Of a stretch of DNA of 64,000 nucleotides, positions 46,301-56,592 are shown in pieces (within the stretch, counting starts at the first letter, position 1; each line of letters starts with the position of its first letter). The translations under genes and the position numbers were made by a program. The stretch lies in the NCBI GenBank assembly GCA_959347315.1, contig OY365822.1, positions 8,336,809 to 8,400,808 on the forward strand. The letters run 5' to 3'. The DNA comes from Bimastos eiseni. Its lineage: Eukaryota > Annelida > Clitellata > Crassiclitellata > Lumbricidae. The notes under the pieces were generated by a model, which did not search any database, had not been told where the DNA came from, and saw nothing but the letters and a program-made list of their open reading frames with translations.

Positions 46301-49300
46301 GATTACAACTACAATATCGTGTTATAAGACGTCAATAGATGATGCCTGAACATAACGATCCCATAACATAATGATGGTAAACAAATGATAGAAAAATAAA
46401 TTTGAAGCTTTGTCTGTGCACTACCATGTAACCATTTGGTACAGAAAATACACAAACAGCAATTTTTATGCAACATGTTGAAATTGAGTACTCTGCATAA
46501 CATCAAACCATTACACATACCTGTGCCTACATGAGGTATTTTTGTTGCAAACTTTGGTAGATGAAGAGGAACACGAGATGTTTTGCACCTGTGGTATACA
46601 ATGTCTTCCTGAATTGGCACCAGTGGCACTGCAAGTGACAGATTGCTCAGGCGAACCACCCTTACCTGTCAAGACAAGCAAGAAGAGACCAAGACAACCA
46701 AACTATAGCTCTAGAATTTTCAACTCTCTACCATAAAATATCTTTAAGATCAGTCAGTTATTGTTCGATGCCTCACTTGAATGCCCTTTCACAACCAGCG
46801 TTATTGATTATGCCTTACATCTTACTACACGCTGGTCGTTAAAGTGTTAAATAAGGTCACTGAACAATTTGCTCCATTAGGGCGATACTAACATTACCTT
46901 CACCTTGTCACCTTCTGCTTTCGGCTTGTTGAACTCTAGCGACCGTCATGATAAACCTTCTCCATTGCTTTCTCTCCGAGGTCATGTCCCTTAATTCCTC
47001 CCTCCAGATTCATTACCTTAACAGACCATTACCATACCTTACCTTACCCATAATATTATCAATGCCTCACATGTCACAACAGTTTGGCACTGACTGTAAC
47101 CCTTTAACGACCAGCTGCATATGTTTCCCCAAACATTCTAGTACACGCTGGTCGTTACAGGGTTAAACATTGAGACATTGATTTTGCAACATACTGAGTT
47201 TACTGACTATCAATGGATACCTTGCATATTACGAGGGCAGCAATCAACTGCAGACCATAATGAAAGTCTAGTCATAAACTGTTGTACTCAAGTCGAAATA
47301 TCCAGAAACCATGCCACAAGATTTTAACAGTTGCGTCGATCCCAGCTTGGGTAAATGGCTTCTTGAAAACCTGACCATAATTCAATTTTATTTTCAATTC
47401 AATTCAATTTTATTTGGTAACCCAAAAAAACATGAGAAAATGAAAGGCAACAAGTTAACATAAATGATATTCTGGTTAAACAGGGGAACCCAAAGGGGTC
47501 ATAGACCCCGCCAAAAGGAGCCCCTATGTAAAATTTATAAACTGGTAATGGGTACCAATATTAATAACATTCACATATCAGGTAGGTAAAAATAGATAGA
47601 AGTTACATATTCAAGTTTGGGATGTAATCACATAGGCATAATCCTTTTGTGAACTGTTAAAGTAATTTCTTTTTGGCTGTGGCTGAGCTGGGAATGCCTC
47701 TGAGTAGAGGTGCTATATAAATTCTTGAAATGAATGAATAAATGAAAGGAAATAACCCTTGATTTTGGCATCATACAAGAGCTAACTGATTTTACCACCA
47801 CATATCTTCAACTAGAATCAAAACACTTGACAATTCGTAATCTTACATTACGATACATATCATCCATACCTGATCGGGATTTGGTTGATGGTGACATATG
47901 CACAATGGAGGAACTGGATGATGACGACGAAGGAGAGTTTATTGATCTTGTCGTCGTTCGAGCACGAATTCTCTTCGGACTTGTGACGGGCGATCGGGCA
48001 GGACTCGACAGGATCATGCCGTCCGACGCGCAGATCGTGGACGAGGACGACAGCGGACAGTAGGAGAGGGCGTTCGGGGAAGTCGCACGCCGGACCTTCG
48101 GGCTTGTGGTCGGTGAGAGAGCCAGGGCGTCGAGCTGGTTGTTGTCGAGAATACCGGAGGGTGCCGAAGTCTTGCGGGACATGAAACTCCGTCGGAAAGT
48201 GTTGAACGCGGTCATCTTCTTTGGACTGCTCTGAGGCGATGTGGGGATTGAACGCAGCGAGGGAGGGATCGTGATTCCTGAGGTCAGCAGTGGGGTCAAG
48301 GGCGCAGTCGTTCTGGTTGAGCATAGGACAGTATCCGGCTCTGACTTCAACGAGCTAGTGTCCGTCAAAAGACACAGCGGGACCTGGAGACGCTGGGGTG
48401 TCGGGGTTCGAACGTGCACAGCGGCGCCCCTGGCGGCCACCCTGGGGCTGAGGTGGGCCGGCGTTCGCACGGATGACATCGACGAGAAGGCGCTGTCGGT
48501 CGGCAAGGTCCTTGTCGATGTGATGGTGAAGTCGCCAACGGGGGAACTGGGGCCGGAAGACCCGCAGGATTCATCGCTACCTCCTGGAATCAGATCAAGG
48601 CTCTCTGAGAGGGTTTCGCATGAAGCAATTGGCGCCAGCTTGGTCTTTGGTGGTACCAGGCTGAGCAATGGCACCAGACTGGCGGCAGAACTGCAGTCAC
48701 TTTCAATATCATCGGTCAGCTCTGGTTTTTCATCTGACAATTAAAGAAATTAGTATGACTAAGAAATGTTGGAAAGCTGATAACCATCTTTATTCATAGC
48801 CGGTAATTCATAAGATAAACCCGTCTTAACTCAGAGCAGGTAATTCATTAGACAACCAACTTCTAATCAATTTAACAAATAACAATATTCTAAGTAACCA
48901 TCCAACACAATAAAAATAATTGTCATATGAATGAGTGAATAATGACTAAAGTTAAGTGAATAAAATGAAGGAGGCATAACCTAGCCAAGCAGTAAACATC
49001 CTATATCTTATTCCCTGGACTTCCACTCTTCTAACCTCATCTGCCCTTGTGATCGATCAGTCTTGATTCTTGCATTCCAAACTTTCTCTCAAATATAATC
49101 ATGACCTGCTACATATTTATTTGAAGAATTTATATAGCGCCCCTACCAAGAACATCTACATAGGAGTGCACTCGAGTCAGGCCCTGCTACGATGTATTCT
49201 TAAGGTTATTAAGGAATACCAGATAAGAATAACCATTTGAAGGAAAGTATTTGAAAAGGAAGAGTTACATTTCCGGAAACCACTCCCATTGCCTGGCACG

Positions 49301-52300
49301 TCCTTGAGCCTCGCTGACAATGCGTTGCCTTGGCAATCGCTAATCTCCTTGGAGATGGCGCTGTCCGGGGCGACTCGCTCTGCCTTCGGCTTGACCACTC
49401 TTTCCGGCTGTGGCTTAGCAACTCCTGCCAGGTCCTGAGGGGCCACTTGGCTGAACTCAACCCGGCTGAGGAAGCGGGGAGGACTGGAGGATGAACTTTG
49501 TTCCTCGACCTCATCACCTTCTGATGGCTCCCTACAGGTAAAGATAAAGCACGGAACATTTGTAGCGGGCCTAGACAGTAAACAGGTGAAAGTAAAAACG
49601 TGCGTTTTCCAGGACCTTCTTTTATTGACTTTTGGTAATCTGATAGATGGCACAATCGATCCATTTCCTTAAGAGATCATTGATGTAAACTTGCCGCAGT
49701 GGAGCTCGTCAAGGACTCGTTCAATTGGTTTAACGATATTCAATGTTTTTTATTTATTTTTCTCTAAATTTTTAAGTTATGTCCGTAAGAATTTGATACA
49801 CTGCATTGTCATGCAAGCCTGAAATGTGAGCAAAATTTCCGCTCTGAAGGTCGACGGGAACATAGCGAAAAAAGAGTTGAAATAATTCCGACGAACCGAC
49901 GATCCGAGCGTGACAAACTTTACGGAAACGAAGTTACAGAAAAGAGGGTAACGATAATGCAAACTAAGATAAGAAGAAGATTTTGTGATTATACATTTAT
50001 TAATTGTTGATACCTGATGTACCATCAGTGCATTTGCAGGCAGCTCAATAAAGTACATACTTACATAATTAGGTCATACCAAAGAGGTAGAAGTATTAGC
50101 TATCAGCAATTGCTCATGCACTGTGTTTCTCAGTATCAACAATAGTTCCCTGATGTTCAGTTCCAGGGTCAAAGGATCTGTGATCAACTATGTATTATAA
50201 ATGTGTGTGTCTACATATGTGCGTGTCTACGTGTGCGTGTCTACGTCTGTATGTATGTATGTATGCATGTCTACATATGTATGCATGCGTGTCTACGTAT
50301 GTATGTATGTATGTATGTATGCATGCGTGTCTACGTATGTATGTATGTATGTATGTATGCGTGTCTACGTATGTATGTATGTATGTATGCGTGTCTACGT
50401 ATGTATGTATGCGTGTCTACGTATGTATGTATGCGTGTCTACGTATGTATGTATGTATGTATGTATGTATGTTTGCATGTCTACGTGTGTATGTATGTAT
50501 GTATGTATGTTTGCGTGTCTACGTGTGTATGTATGTACGTATGTATGCGTGTCTACGTATGTATGTATGCGTGTCTACGTATGCATGTATGTATGTATGC
50601 GTGTCAACGTATGTATGTATGTATGTATGCGTGTCTACGTATGTATGTATGTATGTATGTATGTATGTATGCGTGTCTACGTATATGTATGTATGCATGT
50701 ATGTATGTAAGTATGCATGCGTGTATGTATGTATGTATATATATGTATGTTATGTATGTGTGTATGTATGCGTGTCTACGTATGTATTTATGTATGTATG
50801 AATGTATGTATGCCTATGTATGTATGTATGCATGCGTGTTTCTACGTATGCATGTATGCGTGTATGCGTGTCTACGTATGTATGTATGTATGCCTGTGTA
50901 TGTATGTATGTCTGTGTGCTTCTACGTATGCATGTATGTACGCATTTATTTATGTATGTAAGCCTATGTATGTATGCATGCGTGTCAATGTATGTATGTA
51001 TGCTGCAGTGTGAACATGTGAAGCTCAATTATCCCGCAACAAGACAATCTTTCTGTAGAATGTTCGCAGTTAAACAATGAATAGTCGAACGAACAACCCA
51101 TCAAGATCTTAATAATAGACCAGAGAGGGGAAAGAACCTCCACCCATCACAGAAACCCACCCACCTGGCTGGGGGCTGCTGGGGCACCGTACGACCGGAC
51201 GAGGCAGCACAGCTGCAGCAGCATTCCGAGTAGGCATGGTAGTAGACATGCTTCACGGCGTCGAGGATAGTCTGGCTCGTCGTGAAGACGCGGTACGTGA
51301 GCAGCAAAGTTGTCAGGAAGTCGATGCTAAGAAAGCGTAGGTCGATCAACCGCTCGGCAAGGCGCTCAATGGAAGCATGGCGGATCTACACCACATAAAG
51401 ACATCCATTGTTTATTAACAAAATCTACGTAAGTATGTATGTATGCATGTATGTATGCAGTAACAAAATTTATGTTTGTATGTATGCATGTATGTAGCAA
51501 ATACCCCTTTTACCTCCTGTCTCCTACCCAATAATGACATATGTTCTTTGTCTTGCAATCAATCATGTTAAGAAACTCTCTCTATATGTGTGTGTGTATG
51601 CATGTATGTATGTATGCGTGCATGAATGTATGTATGTATGTATGTATGTATGTATGTATGTATGCATGCAGGAATCCTGTTACAAAATCTATGTCAGGAA
51701 CAATCATTGACAGAAAGTCATATGCCCCTATTCAAACATAACTGGACCAATCAAAGATCACAATTTAAAGTAATCTTTCATAGTCTATCAATTCAACTTA
51801 GGACTTGGTTGATTTGATCTGATCAACTTTTTAAAACTGACCATTATCACATAAAAGATTTCAGTGTACCATCGACTGATTCCTGGTGAATAATTATTAC
51901 TACCCGGCATGTGATTTTAGAGTCATTTCTCTCTTCTGCCATACAACTGAGGATTTCGTACAGAGTTTGGACATTTGCAACCACGATCATGGACTTGTCC
52001 ATCTGAAGGCGTCACAGGATCATAGCCAAATGGAGTCAGAATCCACTGAAACGTTCACGAGAGTAGTCGATCTGGTGTCGACCTGTTTACTTCAATTCCC
52101 ATCTTCAAACAGTTGCTGGTTATGAGGTAAGTCCTTCGCCATACATCCGATGGCAAAGGGATGCCCAGACATCGCATCTTTAACAACCTGTGTTGGGGTT
52201 ATTAACTTCATTTACTGTGAGCATCGAGTCTGTTGCCGCTCCTCTTTTTCGATGCTGCCTAGTCCAAGCACTCTGAGCTCGGTATCCACTGTCATCAGCT

Positions 52301-53062
52301 CGGAATGAAATCTATCAGCTAGGCACTGTGTCTGTGTGTGTACAGGACTTCAGCAGTGGCTCTTCTACTTGACTAACCTTTATTCTAGATTAACTTTAAG
52401 TTCTCATGACTTTAAGCTCAGTTAGGCAAAATCGACAGGGAGGTACTTAAAATGTGCTATATAAGTATGTCGCAACATTGCCAATATATACAATTATAAC
52501 AGCACTAATGATATTACATGATTAAAACAGAAACAAATCATTAAACTTTTAATACCTTTAACACTTTAACAACCAGCACATACTAACATGTATGGGAAAT
52601 CAATCTGACTGGTCATTAAAGGGTTAACAGCTGTATAAGAGCATTAATCTACGTTAAAACTATAGCTAAGACGGACGGAGCGACTCGTTAAATAAAGCAT
52701 CCATTCATCTTCCAATTAGTCATAAAAGAGATAATAAAACTAATAACAATCAAAAAGTATAATAAAGGATTTATTGTGAAAAGCAGGTACAAGTATCACG
52801 ATATCCTGACCATTGGCCTACGTTCATATGCAATCTGTAATACGTTAACTGTCTACTTTTACAAATAGTGTGGCACTTGAAATCCTTACTTTTACACATA
52901 GCACATGTAATGCGCATTGTTAGTCTAGCAAAAGCTACCCTAACGTCACACAGAATGATAATTTATCGGATGGAGATGAAGCTTGCCTGTGGTAGTTTGT
53001 ACGAATTCAAGGTACGACTAAACTTTATGTCAATGTCGTCAGAAAACAATCGAGGATCCGAT
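38045..53062 (-). CDS. RASGRF: Ras-specific guanine nucleotide-releasing factor (RasGRF-type), partial
   Basis: Exchange factor that loads Ras with GTP at membranes; vertebrate homologues also act on Rac through a DH domain and respond to calcium. Exons seen, 5' to 3': 53062-52987, 51385-51165, 49531-49281, 48733-47870, 46665-46521, 45344-45244, 44662 (or 44691)-44616, 43388-43206, 42335-42238, 41094-41010, 39961-39764, 39132-39053 and 38162-38045. Diagnostic blocks: [12 protein letters not shown], the REM start [12 protein letters not shown] and LRFLSIDFL, then the CDC25 blocks [45 protein letters not shown] and [16 protein letters not shown]. The order matches RasGRF1/2 and not SOS (REM followed by a long Ser-rich insert). 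Missing: the last 50 or so CDC25 residues, and everything N-terminal of the REM linker. RASGRF1 versus 2 cannot be assigned; in most invertebrates there is one gene. Confidence 0.92.
38549..38780 (+). mobile_element. tRNA-derived SINE, family A, full-length copy
   Basis: Starts GTGGCACGGTGGCTGATCAG, which has an A-box-like segment, followed by a B box GGTTCGACCC at 38611-38620 and a body of about 130 bp ending GATATCAAATTTCA and an AT-rich tail. The internal RNA polymerase III promoter with both boxes at tRNA spacing marks a tRNA-derived SINE. Five further copies occur in this window in both orientations. Confidence 0.85.
39228..39520 (+). mobile_element. Dispersed repeat family C (SINE-like), copy 2
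   Basis: Second copy of the 7.2-kb repeat, located just 5' (in genome coordinates to the right) of a RasGRF exon, inside an intron. Confidence 0.6.
40064..40188 (-). mobile_element. MITE, about 125 bp, copy 2
   Basis: Reverse-complement homologue of the 32.0-kb MITE: CAGAGGTGGCGATCTCG, GACAGGTGGGAGGACACCC and TGTAAAAGGTGGGGGGACTT on the minus strand. In the RasGRF intron next to the exon at 39.8-39.96 kb. Confidence 0.72.
41340..41690 (+). mobile_element. LINE 3' region and tail, second copy
   Basis: Homologous to the 14.1-kb element, with tail CTTGAAGGGGTGCTATATAA and CATTACATTACAAT at its end. In a RasGRF intron. Confidence 0.6.
42630..42690 (+). mobile_element. LINE/SINE tail
   Basis: Short copy of the tail: GCGCCTCTGAGTAAATATCT followed by AGGGGCGCTATATAAATG. 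The two ends of the tail (GCGCCTCTG and the GGGGCGC segment) form a small hairpin. Confidence 0.6.
43485..43935 (-). mobile_element. SINE family B: tRNA head joined to an L2/CR1-like tail
   Basis: On the minus strand it starts with a tRNA-like head, with A box TAGTGGTTAGCG (about 43915-43926) and B box GGTTCAAATCT (43881-43891). A body follows, and it ends in GAGGCGCTATATGAATTGC. That 3' end matches LINE tails in this window, as expected for a SINE copied by a partner LINE. Confidence 0.75.
44616..44691 (-). CDS. RASGRF: RasGRF exon: start of the CDC25 region (RVLTLLQHW)
   Basis: Encodes [15 protein letters not shown], matching the RVLNVLRHWVSKH block of RasGRF, and ends in phase 0 at CAG before GTGAGG. 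Two acceptors are possible. The one at 44692-44693 gives [13 protein letters not shown], a good match, but needs a phase-2 partner. The one after CACAG at 44663 gives an exon of 47 nt that is in phase with the exon at 45.2 kb. I cannot decide between them. Confidence 0.78.
45005..45120 (-). mobile_element. SINE B/LINE 3' tail
   Basis: Minus-strand tail ending GGGGCGCTATATAAATTTTC, preceded by the GGGTTGGGTCAGGAGCGGTC block shared with the copies at 19.0, 43.5 and 49.1 kb. Confidence 0.7.
45244..45344 (-). CDS. RASGRF: Probable RasGRF exon ending in HRRA before the CDC25 region
   Basis: 101 nt (1+99+1) between CTGCAG and GTTAGC. In the frame forced by the exon at 46.6 kb it encodes a linker ending NLHRRA. 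Vertebrate RasGRFs have IIRRAATNRVL at this point, so the RRA end is suggestive. The phase (1) fits the next exon only if that exon starts at 44662, not at the better-looking 44691 acceptor. Confidence 0.5.
45437..45522 (+). repeat. GCCAGTCCCAAG repeat copy
   Basis: Third copy of the 90-bp repeat (AGGCCAGTCCCAAGCCTGAA). It lies about 90 bp upstream (minus-strand sense) of the candidate RasGRF exon at 45.2 kb. Confidence 0.55.
46521..46665 (-). CDS. RASGRF: Probable RasGRF exon in the linker (low complexity, Cys/Ser-rich)
   Basis: 145 nt (2+141+2) between GACAG and GTATGTG. It is open in the frame required by the previous exon and leaves AG, which the next candidate exon completes. The product is rich in Ser, Cys and Asn with no recognised domain. 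Support comes only from splice sites and phase, since this part of the family is not conserved. Other frames of this stretch are open too. Confidence 0.5.
46784..46851. mobile_element. Mini-palindromic element, 68 bp
   Basis: Right end CGCTGGTCGTTAAAGTGTTA; left end decayed (CCCTTTCACAACCAGCG). It lies only 118 bp upstream (on the minus strand) of the candidate exon at 46.6 kb. Confidence 0.55.
47097..47165. mobile_element. Mini-palindromic element, 69 bp
   Basis: Ends TAACCCTTTAACGACCAGC and GCTGGTCGTTACAGGGTTA are inverted repeats with one or two differences. Similar elements are at 46784-46851 and 52558-52627. Confidence 0.65.
47680..47755 (+). mobile_element. LINE/SINE tail with AATG tract
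   Basis: GCCTCTGAGTAGAGGTGCTA, then ATATAAATTC and repeated GAATGAATAAATG. Same tail family as 42.6 kb. Confidence 0.55.
47870..49531 (-). CDS. RASGRF: RasGRF exons: Ser/Pro-rich PEST-like linker
   Basis: Two exons, 49531-49281 (251 nt) and 48733-47870 (864 nt, the longest in the window). The first is rich in Glu, Ser, Pro and Lys; the second is rich in Ser, Thr and Pro, with repeated SP/TSP motifs (for example [24 protein letters not shown]) and a basic [11 protein letters not shown] patch that resembles a kinase site. Family members carry a long unconserved Ser-rich PEST region here, between REM and CDC25. Frame is fixed by phase: AG|G from REM, then G|AT, then G at the 3' end. The donor of the first exon (GTTTCC) is weak. 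An open frame on the opposite strand is a shadow. Confidence 0.85.
49125..49215 (-). mobile_element. SINE B/LINE 3' tail
   Basis: Minus-strand copy of the same tail (GGGGCGCTATATAAATTCT), truncated on its 5' side. Confidence 0.65.
50012..50075 (+). repeat. TTCAATAAAG/ACTT-tail repeat
   Basis: CATTTGCAGGCAGCTCAATA, then AAGTACATACTTAC. Member of the 37.7-kb family. Confidence 0.55.
50203..51005. repeat. ATGT/GTAT array with GCGTGTCTAC interruptions
   Basis: About 800 bp of GTAT repeats broken every 14-40 bp by GCGTGTCTAC or GCATGCGTGTCTAC. All three plus frames stay open for up to 250 codons, which is a property of the repeat. Related shorter arrays lie at 51426-51500 and 51590-51670, on both sides of the REM exon's downstream flank. 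Confidence 0.9.
51165..53062 (-). CDS. RASGRF: RasGRF exons: pre-REM linker and REM (RasGEF-N) domain
   Basis: The exon at 53062-52987 (1+75 nt) encodes [19 protein letters not shown] and ends KLPQ. It is followed by GCAAGC, so the donor is GC and not GT. The exon at 51385-51165 starts [13 protein letters not shown] and covers [18 protein letters not shown] and [10 protein letters not shown]; it then has a cysteine cluster and ends in phase 2. The join Q|IRHAS reproduces the family sequence KVPQIRYAS. REM stabilises the catalytic hairpin in RasGEFs. Confidence 0.92.
52558..52627. mobile_element. Mini-palindromic element, 70 bp
   Basis: Ends TTAACACTTTAACAACCAG and CTGGTCATTAAAGGGTTAA are inverted repeats of the same family as at 47.1 kb. 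Confidence 0.62.
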
Positions 53063-53212
53063 CTGTGAACAACAATAACAAAATCTCTCATCTACTGTCA
53101 TCACATAACTGAAACATCACATAATCCATCACATAATACTTAAACGTGATGAGATGGCCGACGGGCACAGCAAACCTCATCTGATTGTAAGCACCCTTTC
53201 AGCAAACTCTAT

Positions 53213-53412
53213 ATACGTTACAGGCAATGTGCGAAACAGGATTTTGTAAAATGCCTAATTTCTTAGATTTTAGGCAATTTGTAAAATCACTCATTTACGC
53301 CCAGCGTCAGGGTTAGGGTTATGGTCAGGTCAGGGTTAGTGCAGGGTTAGGATTTTACAAATTGCAGAGGCATTTTAAAAAATCCCTGGTTTCACACATT
53401 GCTTGTAACATA
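53213..53412. mobile_element. Foldback MITE 3 in the RasGRF locus
   Basis: Arms of about 60 bp: left GTTACAGGCAATGTGCGAAA then TTTTGTAAAATGCCT; right arm reverse complement GTTACAAGCAATGTGTGAAA then TTTTTTAAAATGCCT, both followed by CAATTTGTAAAATC. The centre reads GGGTTAGGGTTATGGTCAGG. It lies 0.15 kb upstream of the first RasGRF exon seen. Confidence 0.78.
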
Positions 53413-53703
53413 TACACAGGTTGCTAAATAACATGGACTGATAAATTTGCAGTGACATAGTGGAACTGTGTCATTTAGGTTCACTTTGACTTGCCCAACA
53501 ACCATAGAGTTCAGTTTTAAGTGTCATCAGTGATGACATTAAAAGGTTTAGTGAAAGAGTCATGTTTTAAAGCCTCATAAATATTATGCTATTTGACTAC
53601 AAAATGAAGTAAACAAAGACATGAGAAATTTATTAAATGCAGTGGACTGCAACTGGATTCATTAATCGTCACCTGACAAATCCTTTGACCTTGGTCACAC
53701 AAA

Positions 53704-53943
53704 TATTTATTTGTTTATTTTATTTATTCTGAAATTTGATACCGCCCTTCTTCCAACATTGCTTGCTCAGAAGTGCACATGTCTCGACGGCGCAATTGCA
53801 GTTGTGCTACAGAGCAATTGTGGGCGAAGGACTTGCTCAAGGTACTTACACAGTGACACCTCAGACGAGGGTCGAACCCGCTCACTCAACGCACACTGAG
53901 TGTTACGGGCCGACCGCTCTAACCAATCAGCCCCAGTGCCACA
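53704..53943 (-). mobile_element. SINE family A copy with AAATAAAT tail
   Basis: Minus-strand copy, head near 53943, 3' body end at 53729, followed by an A/T tail of repeated AAATA-type units (53704-53728). Confidence 0.85.
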
Positions 53944-56109
53944 TAAATATGTAGGTATATCTAAGGAAAGAGGTATATCATCTCTACCTTTAAAGATATA
54001 GACATATACACAATAGTCACATACTATCATACCTGTATGTAAGTCTAACCAAGCATAAAAGGCTCATTGATTGATGCAAAACTATGTAAAAAAAACTTCT
54101 GAATATAACATAGTCAGCACAATAAAGCAAAACTTGAAAAAACTGTAACAAAACACTTACTATAGCAGAACAATAACATCACTCTCTCCGTCATCTGTGA
54201 AACAAAATCGAAAACTGAAAGTGCATAACGAAAACTGAAAACACAACGTTGAAGATGAAAATCAAAAACTTGCAAAGAAAAGAACAATAGTCTGATGAAA
54301 AACTATACATATATGCAATTTTGAATTGAAACAATTCAACACAAATAAAGAAACTAAAACGAGTTCCTGTCTACTGACCTAAGCACAAAGGAAGCAAAAG
54401 AAATTGACGACAGTATCACCTTTCTACAGAGGAAACACAAACTGACAAAGCAAAATTAACTTGACGTTTACTTTTAATTCAAGCTACAGAGATGAAAATG
54501 AAAGGCCAACATGATATGGAAATTGCAAGATTACATTTTCTATTGAGAAGTCTTTAAATGGATGTCGAGGACAAACTCTGCCCACAACTGTCTGTCCTGC
54601 AACTTCTTGTCCTGGGCTTTTCTTGACGGAGTGTTCAGCCCATGACCAGGTAATTCCAAATATCTTTCTACTTATCTTCCACATGGCTCTTGCTTGACCA
54701 TATAACAAATTCCAGACCTTAATTAAGGGCTTTCTTTACTGTAGGGATACCGAGACAGACTTGGGTCACAAATGGGTCTCTCACAGTCTTCTCGTGTGGC
54801 GCATGTCCGACATGACCCACTGCAATCTGCACTCTCAGACGACAACAGATGCTGGACAATCTGCTGTTCTTGCCTGTCTCCTCCTAGTTGCTGCCCAGTA
54901 GTCTTCGTAGGGTTCCTGAAGATCATCCAGATGACCACTGATTGTTCAAGGCTTTTGTGATGGTCATTATACTGCAAGAACCAACAGCAGGGTCTGAACT
55001 TGTTGCTGATCTCACTGCTGAAGTGCCAGACGCTCGCGTGAGGGAACTCAGAGAATACTATCCAGATTTCTCGCCCAGGCAATATCAATCCAGCACTCAC
55101 AGTTTCGGAGTGACCCATTGGCAATAGTAACGATTCCTTGCTGTTTGAAGGTATCCAAGACCTCCAGCAAGCACGCTAAAGCCCTACATACTGACAACTG
55201 TCAGATAATGGACAATCTCTATGATAGCCTAGATTGAGGCTTTTAAGTCATATTTATTCGAATATTCATACAGCATATTATAAGAACCTCAAAAAGGTTT
55301 TGAACATGGCCATGCAATAGCTATGAATAGATGTATAAGTGTATCTTAACACTTTAATGATGAGACACACAGTAATATTGACTGGGAAGCCAGTACAGCT
55401 TGATTTTTTAATGTTCCCAAGATTAGAAAATGTTTCCTGAGTTGTGTGTGGAAGAATAGTTTACATTTTAATTGGAATATTGGTCCAGAACAATGGTCCT
55501 GTGTATGAGAGAATTATGAATTGCACATAATTTATTGACCTACAGAAGCATGGAACCATCAATTCCCCACGTTCATAGGAACACAATGACCATCAACGAA
55601 GCTGGCCAGAGACATTCAATGCAGCAATCTCCTGTAGTTTTGTTTACATTTGCTAGTAATTGCTGAGTTTAAATATTATTTCATTAATTAAACAAATTTG
55701 GAAATCTGGCAACATATGAAATCAATAAAGGCAAATTAAACCAATAAAATGTTATTGCAATAAGAAATAAAATGAGCAATTCAAATTTGAAACACAATTA
55801 GTCGGCAAGTGGTCGCACCTACCTCAGAGTTGGAGCGACATTGGCATGAGACATCTCACCCATGCAAGACTTGTTGTGCCTTCCTTGAAAACGAACAGTC
55901 AGTTTTCTGTAAAGTTTCGTAACACATGAATACACAGAATGCCCAAATTTCTGGAGGTGGACAAAAGCCCCTCTACCACCCCCTGCAACCTATGCTCATG
56001 TATGCAAACAACAAAGACACTTTAACATAAGTCTCCATAAAGAAACATCAGACATCTCAGTTCAATTCAAGTCAATACAATAGTAAGGTAAGCCAAGGTC
56101 AACAATTAT

Positions 56110-56592
56110 TTTCCTATTACTTTACTAGCTGGGGCACCCTGTATTTGCTCGGGTTGAGACAGGTTTTTAGCCCTGGAGAGGAGGAGGACGGCGGCCGCGG
56201 GCTTCGCCAACCCCTCTACTGGGTGTCCGAGGTGTTCCCCGAGCGAACGGCAAAGGTTTAGAGTCAAGAGCTGTACAAGTATGCAAACTTACCTGACCAA
56301 CTGTGCAAACGTATATCTCCCAAACAAAAGGCGTCGGAGACAGATATCACACGCAGGTGTTTCGGCGAGACGCTCCAGGCGACTAAGAAGGAAACTTTCC
56401 TTGGGGGGTCCTGAGACAGGTTTTTGGCCCTGGAAAATAGAAAGAGGGCGGCCGCAGGTTTCATGAACCGTGTGTCAGATGATCCCCGTGCCAATGGTGA
56501 ACGTTTAGAGTGAATAGCTCTAAAACTGTGCAAATGCATCGCCAGACAGAGACACACAGACAGACAGAATTCTCTCTTTATTTATATAGATA
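56110..56592. repeat. Imperfect tandem dimer of a dispersed repeat
   Basis: Two related halves of about 240 bp: each has AGACAGGTTTTT-GCCCTGG, a GGCGGCCGCGGG or GGCGGCCGCAGG block, and GTTTAGAGT-A-AGCT. The end CAGACAGACAGAATTCTCTC then TTTATTTATATAGATA resembles tails of known invertebrate retroelements. Confidence 0.6.

Noticed and set aside
48241..48744. Plus-strand open frame of 167 codons
   Set aside because: Antisense to the Ser/Pro-rich RasGRF exon; no domain, and the sense frame is fixed by phase on both sides.
50190..50961. Cys/Met/Val/Tyr-rich proteins of up to 252 residues
   Set aside because: Pure product of the GTAT repeat, open in all three frames.
53312..53352. Interstitial telomere repeat tract
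   Set aside because: The GGGTTAGGGTT motif is short and degenerate and lies at the centre of a foldback element, so it is not a telomere array.
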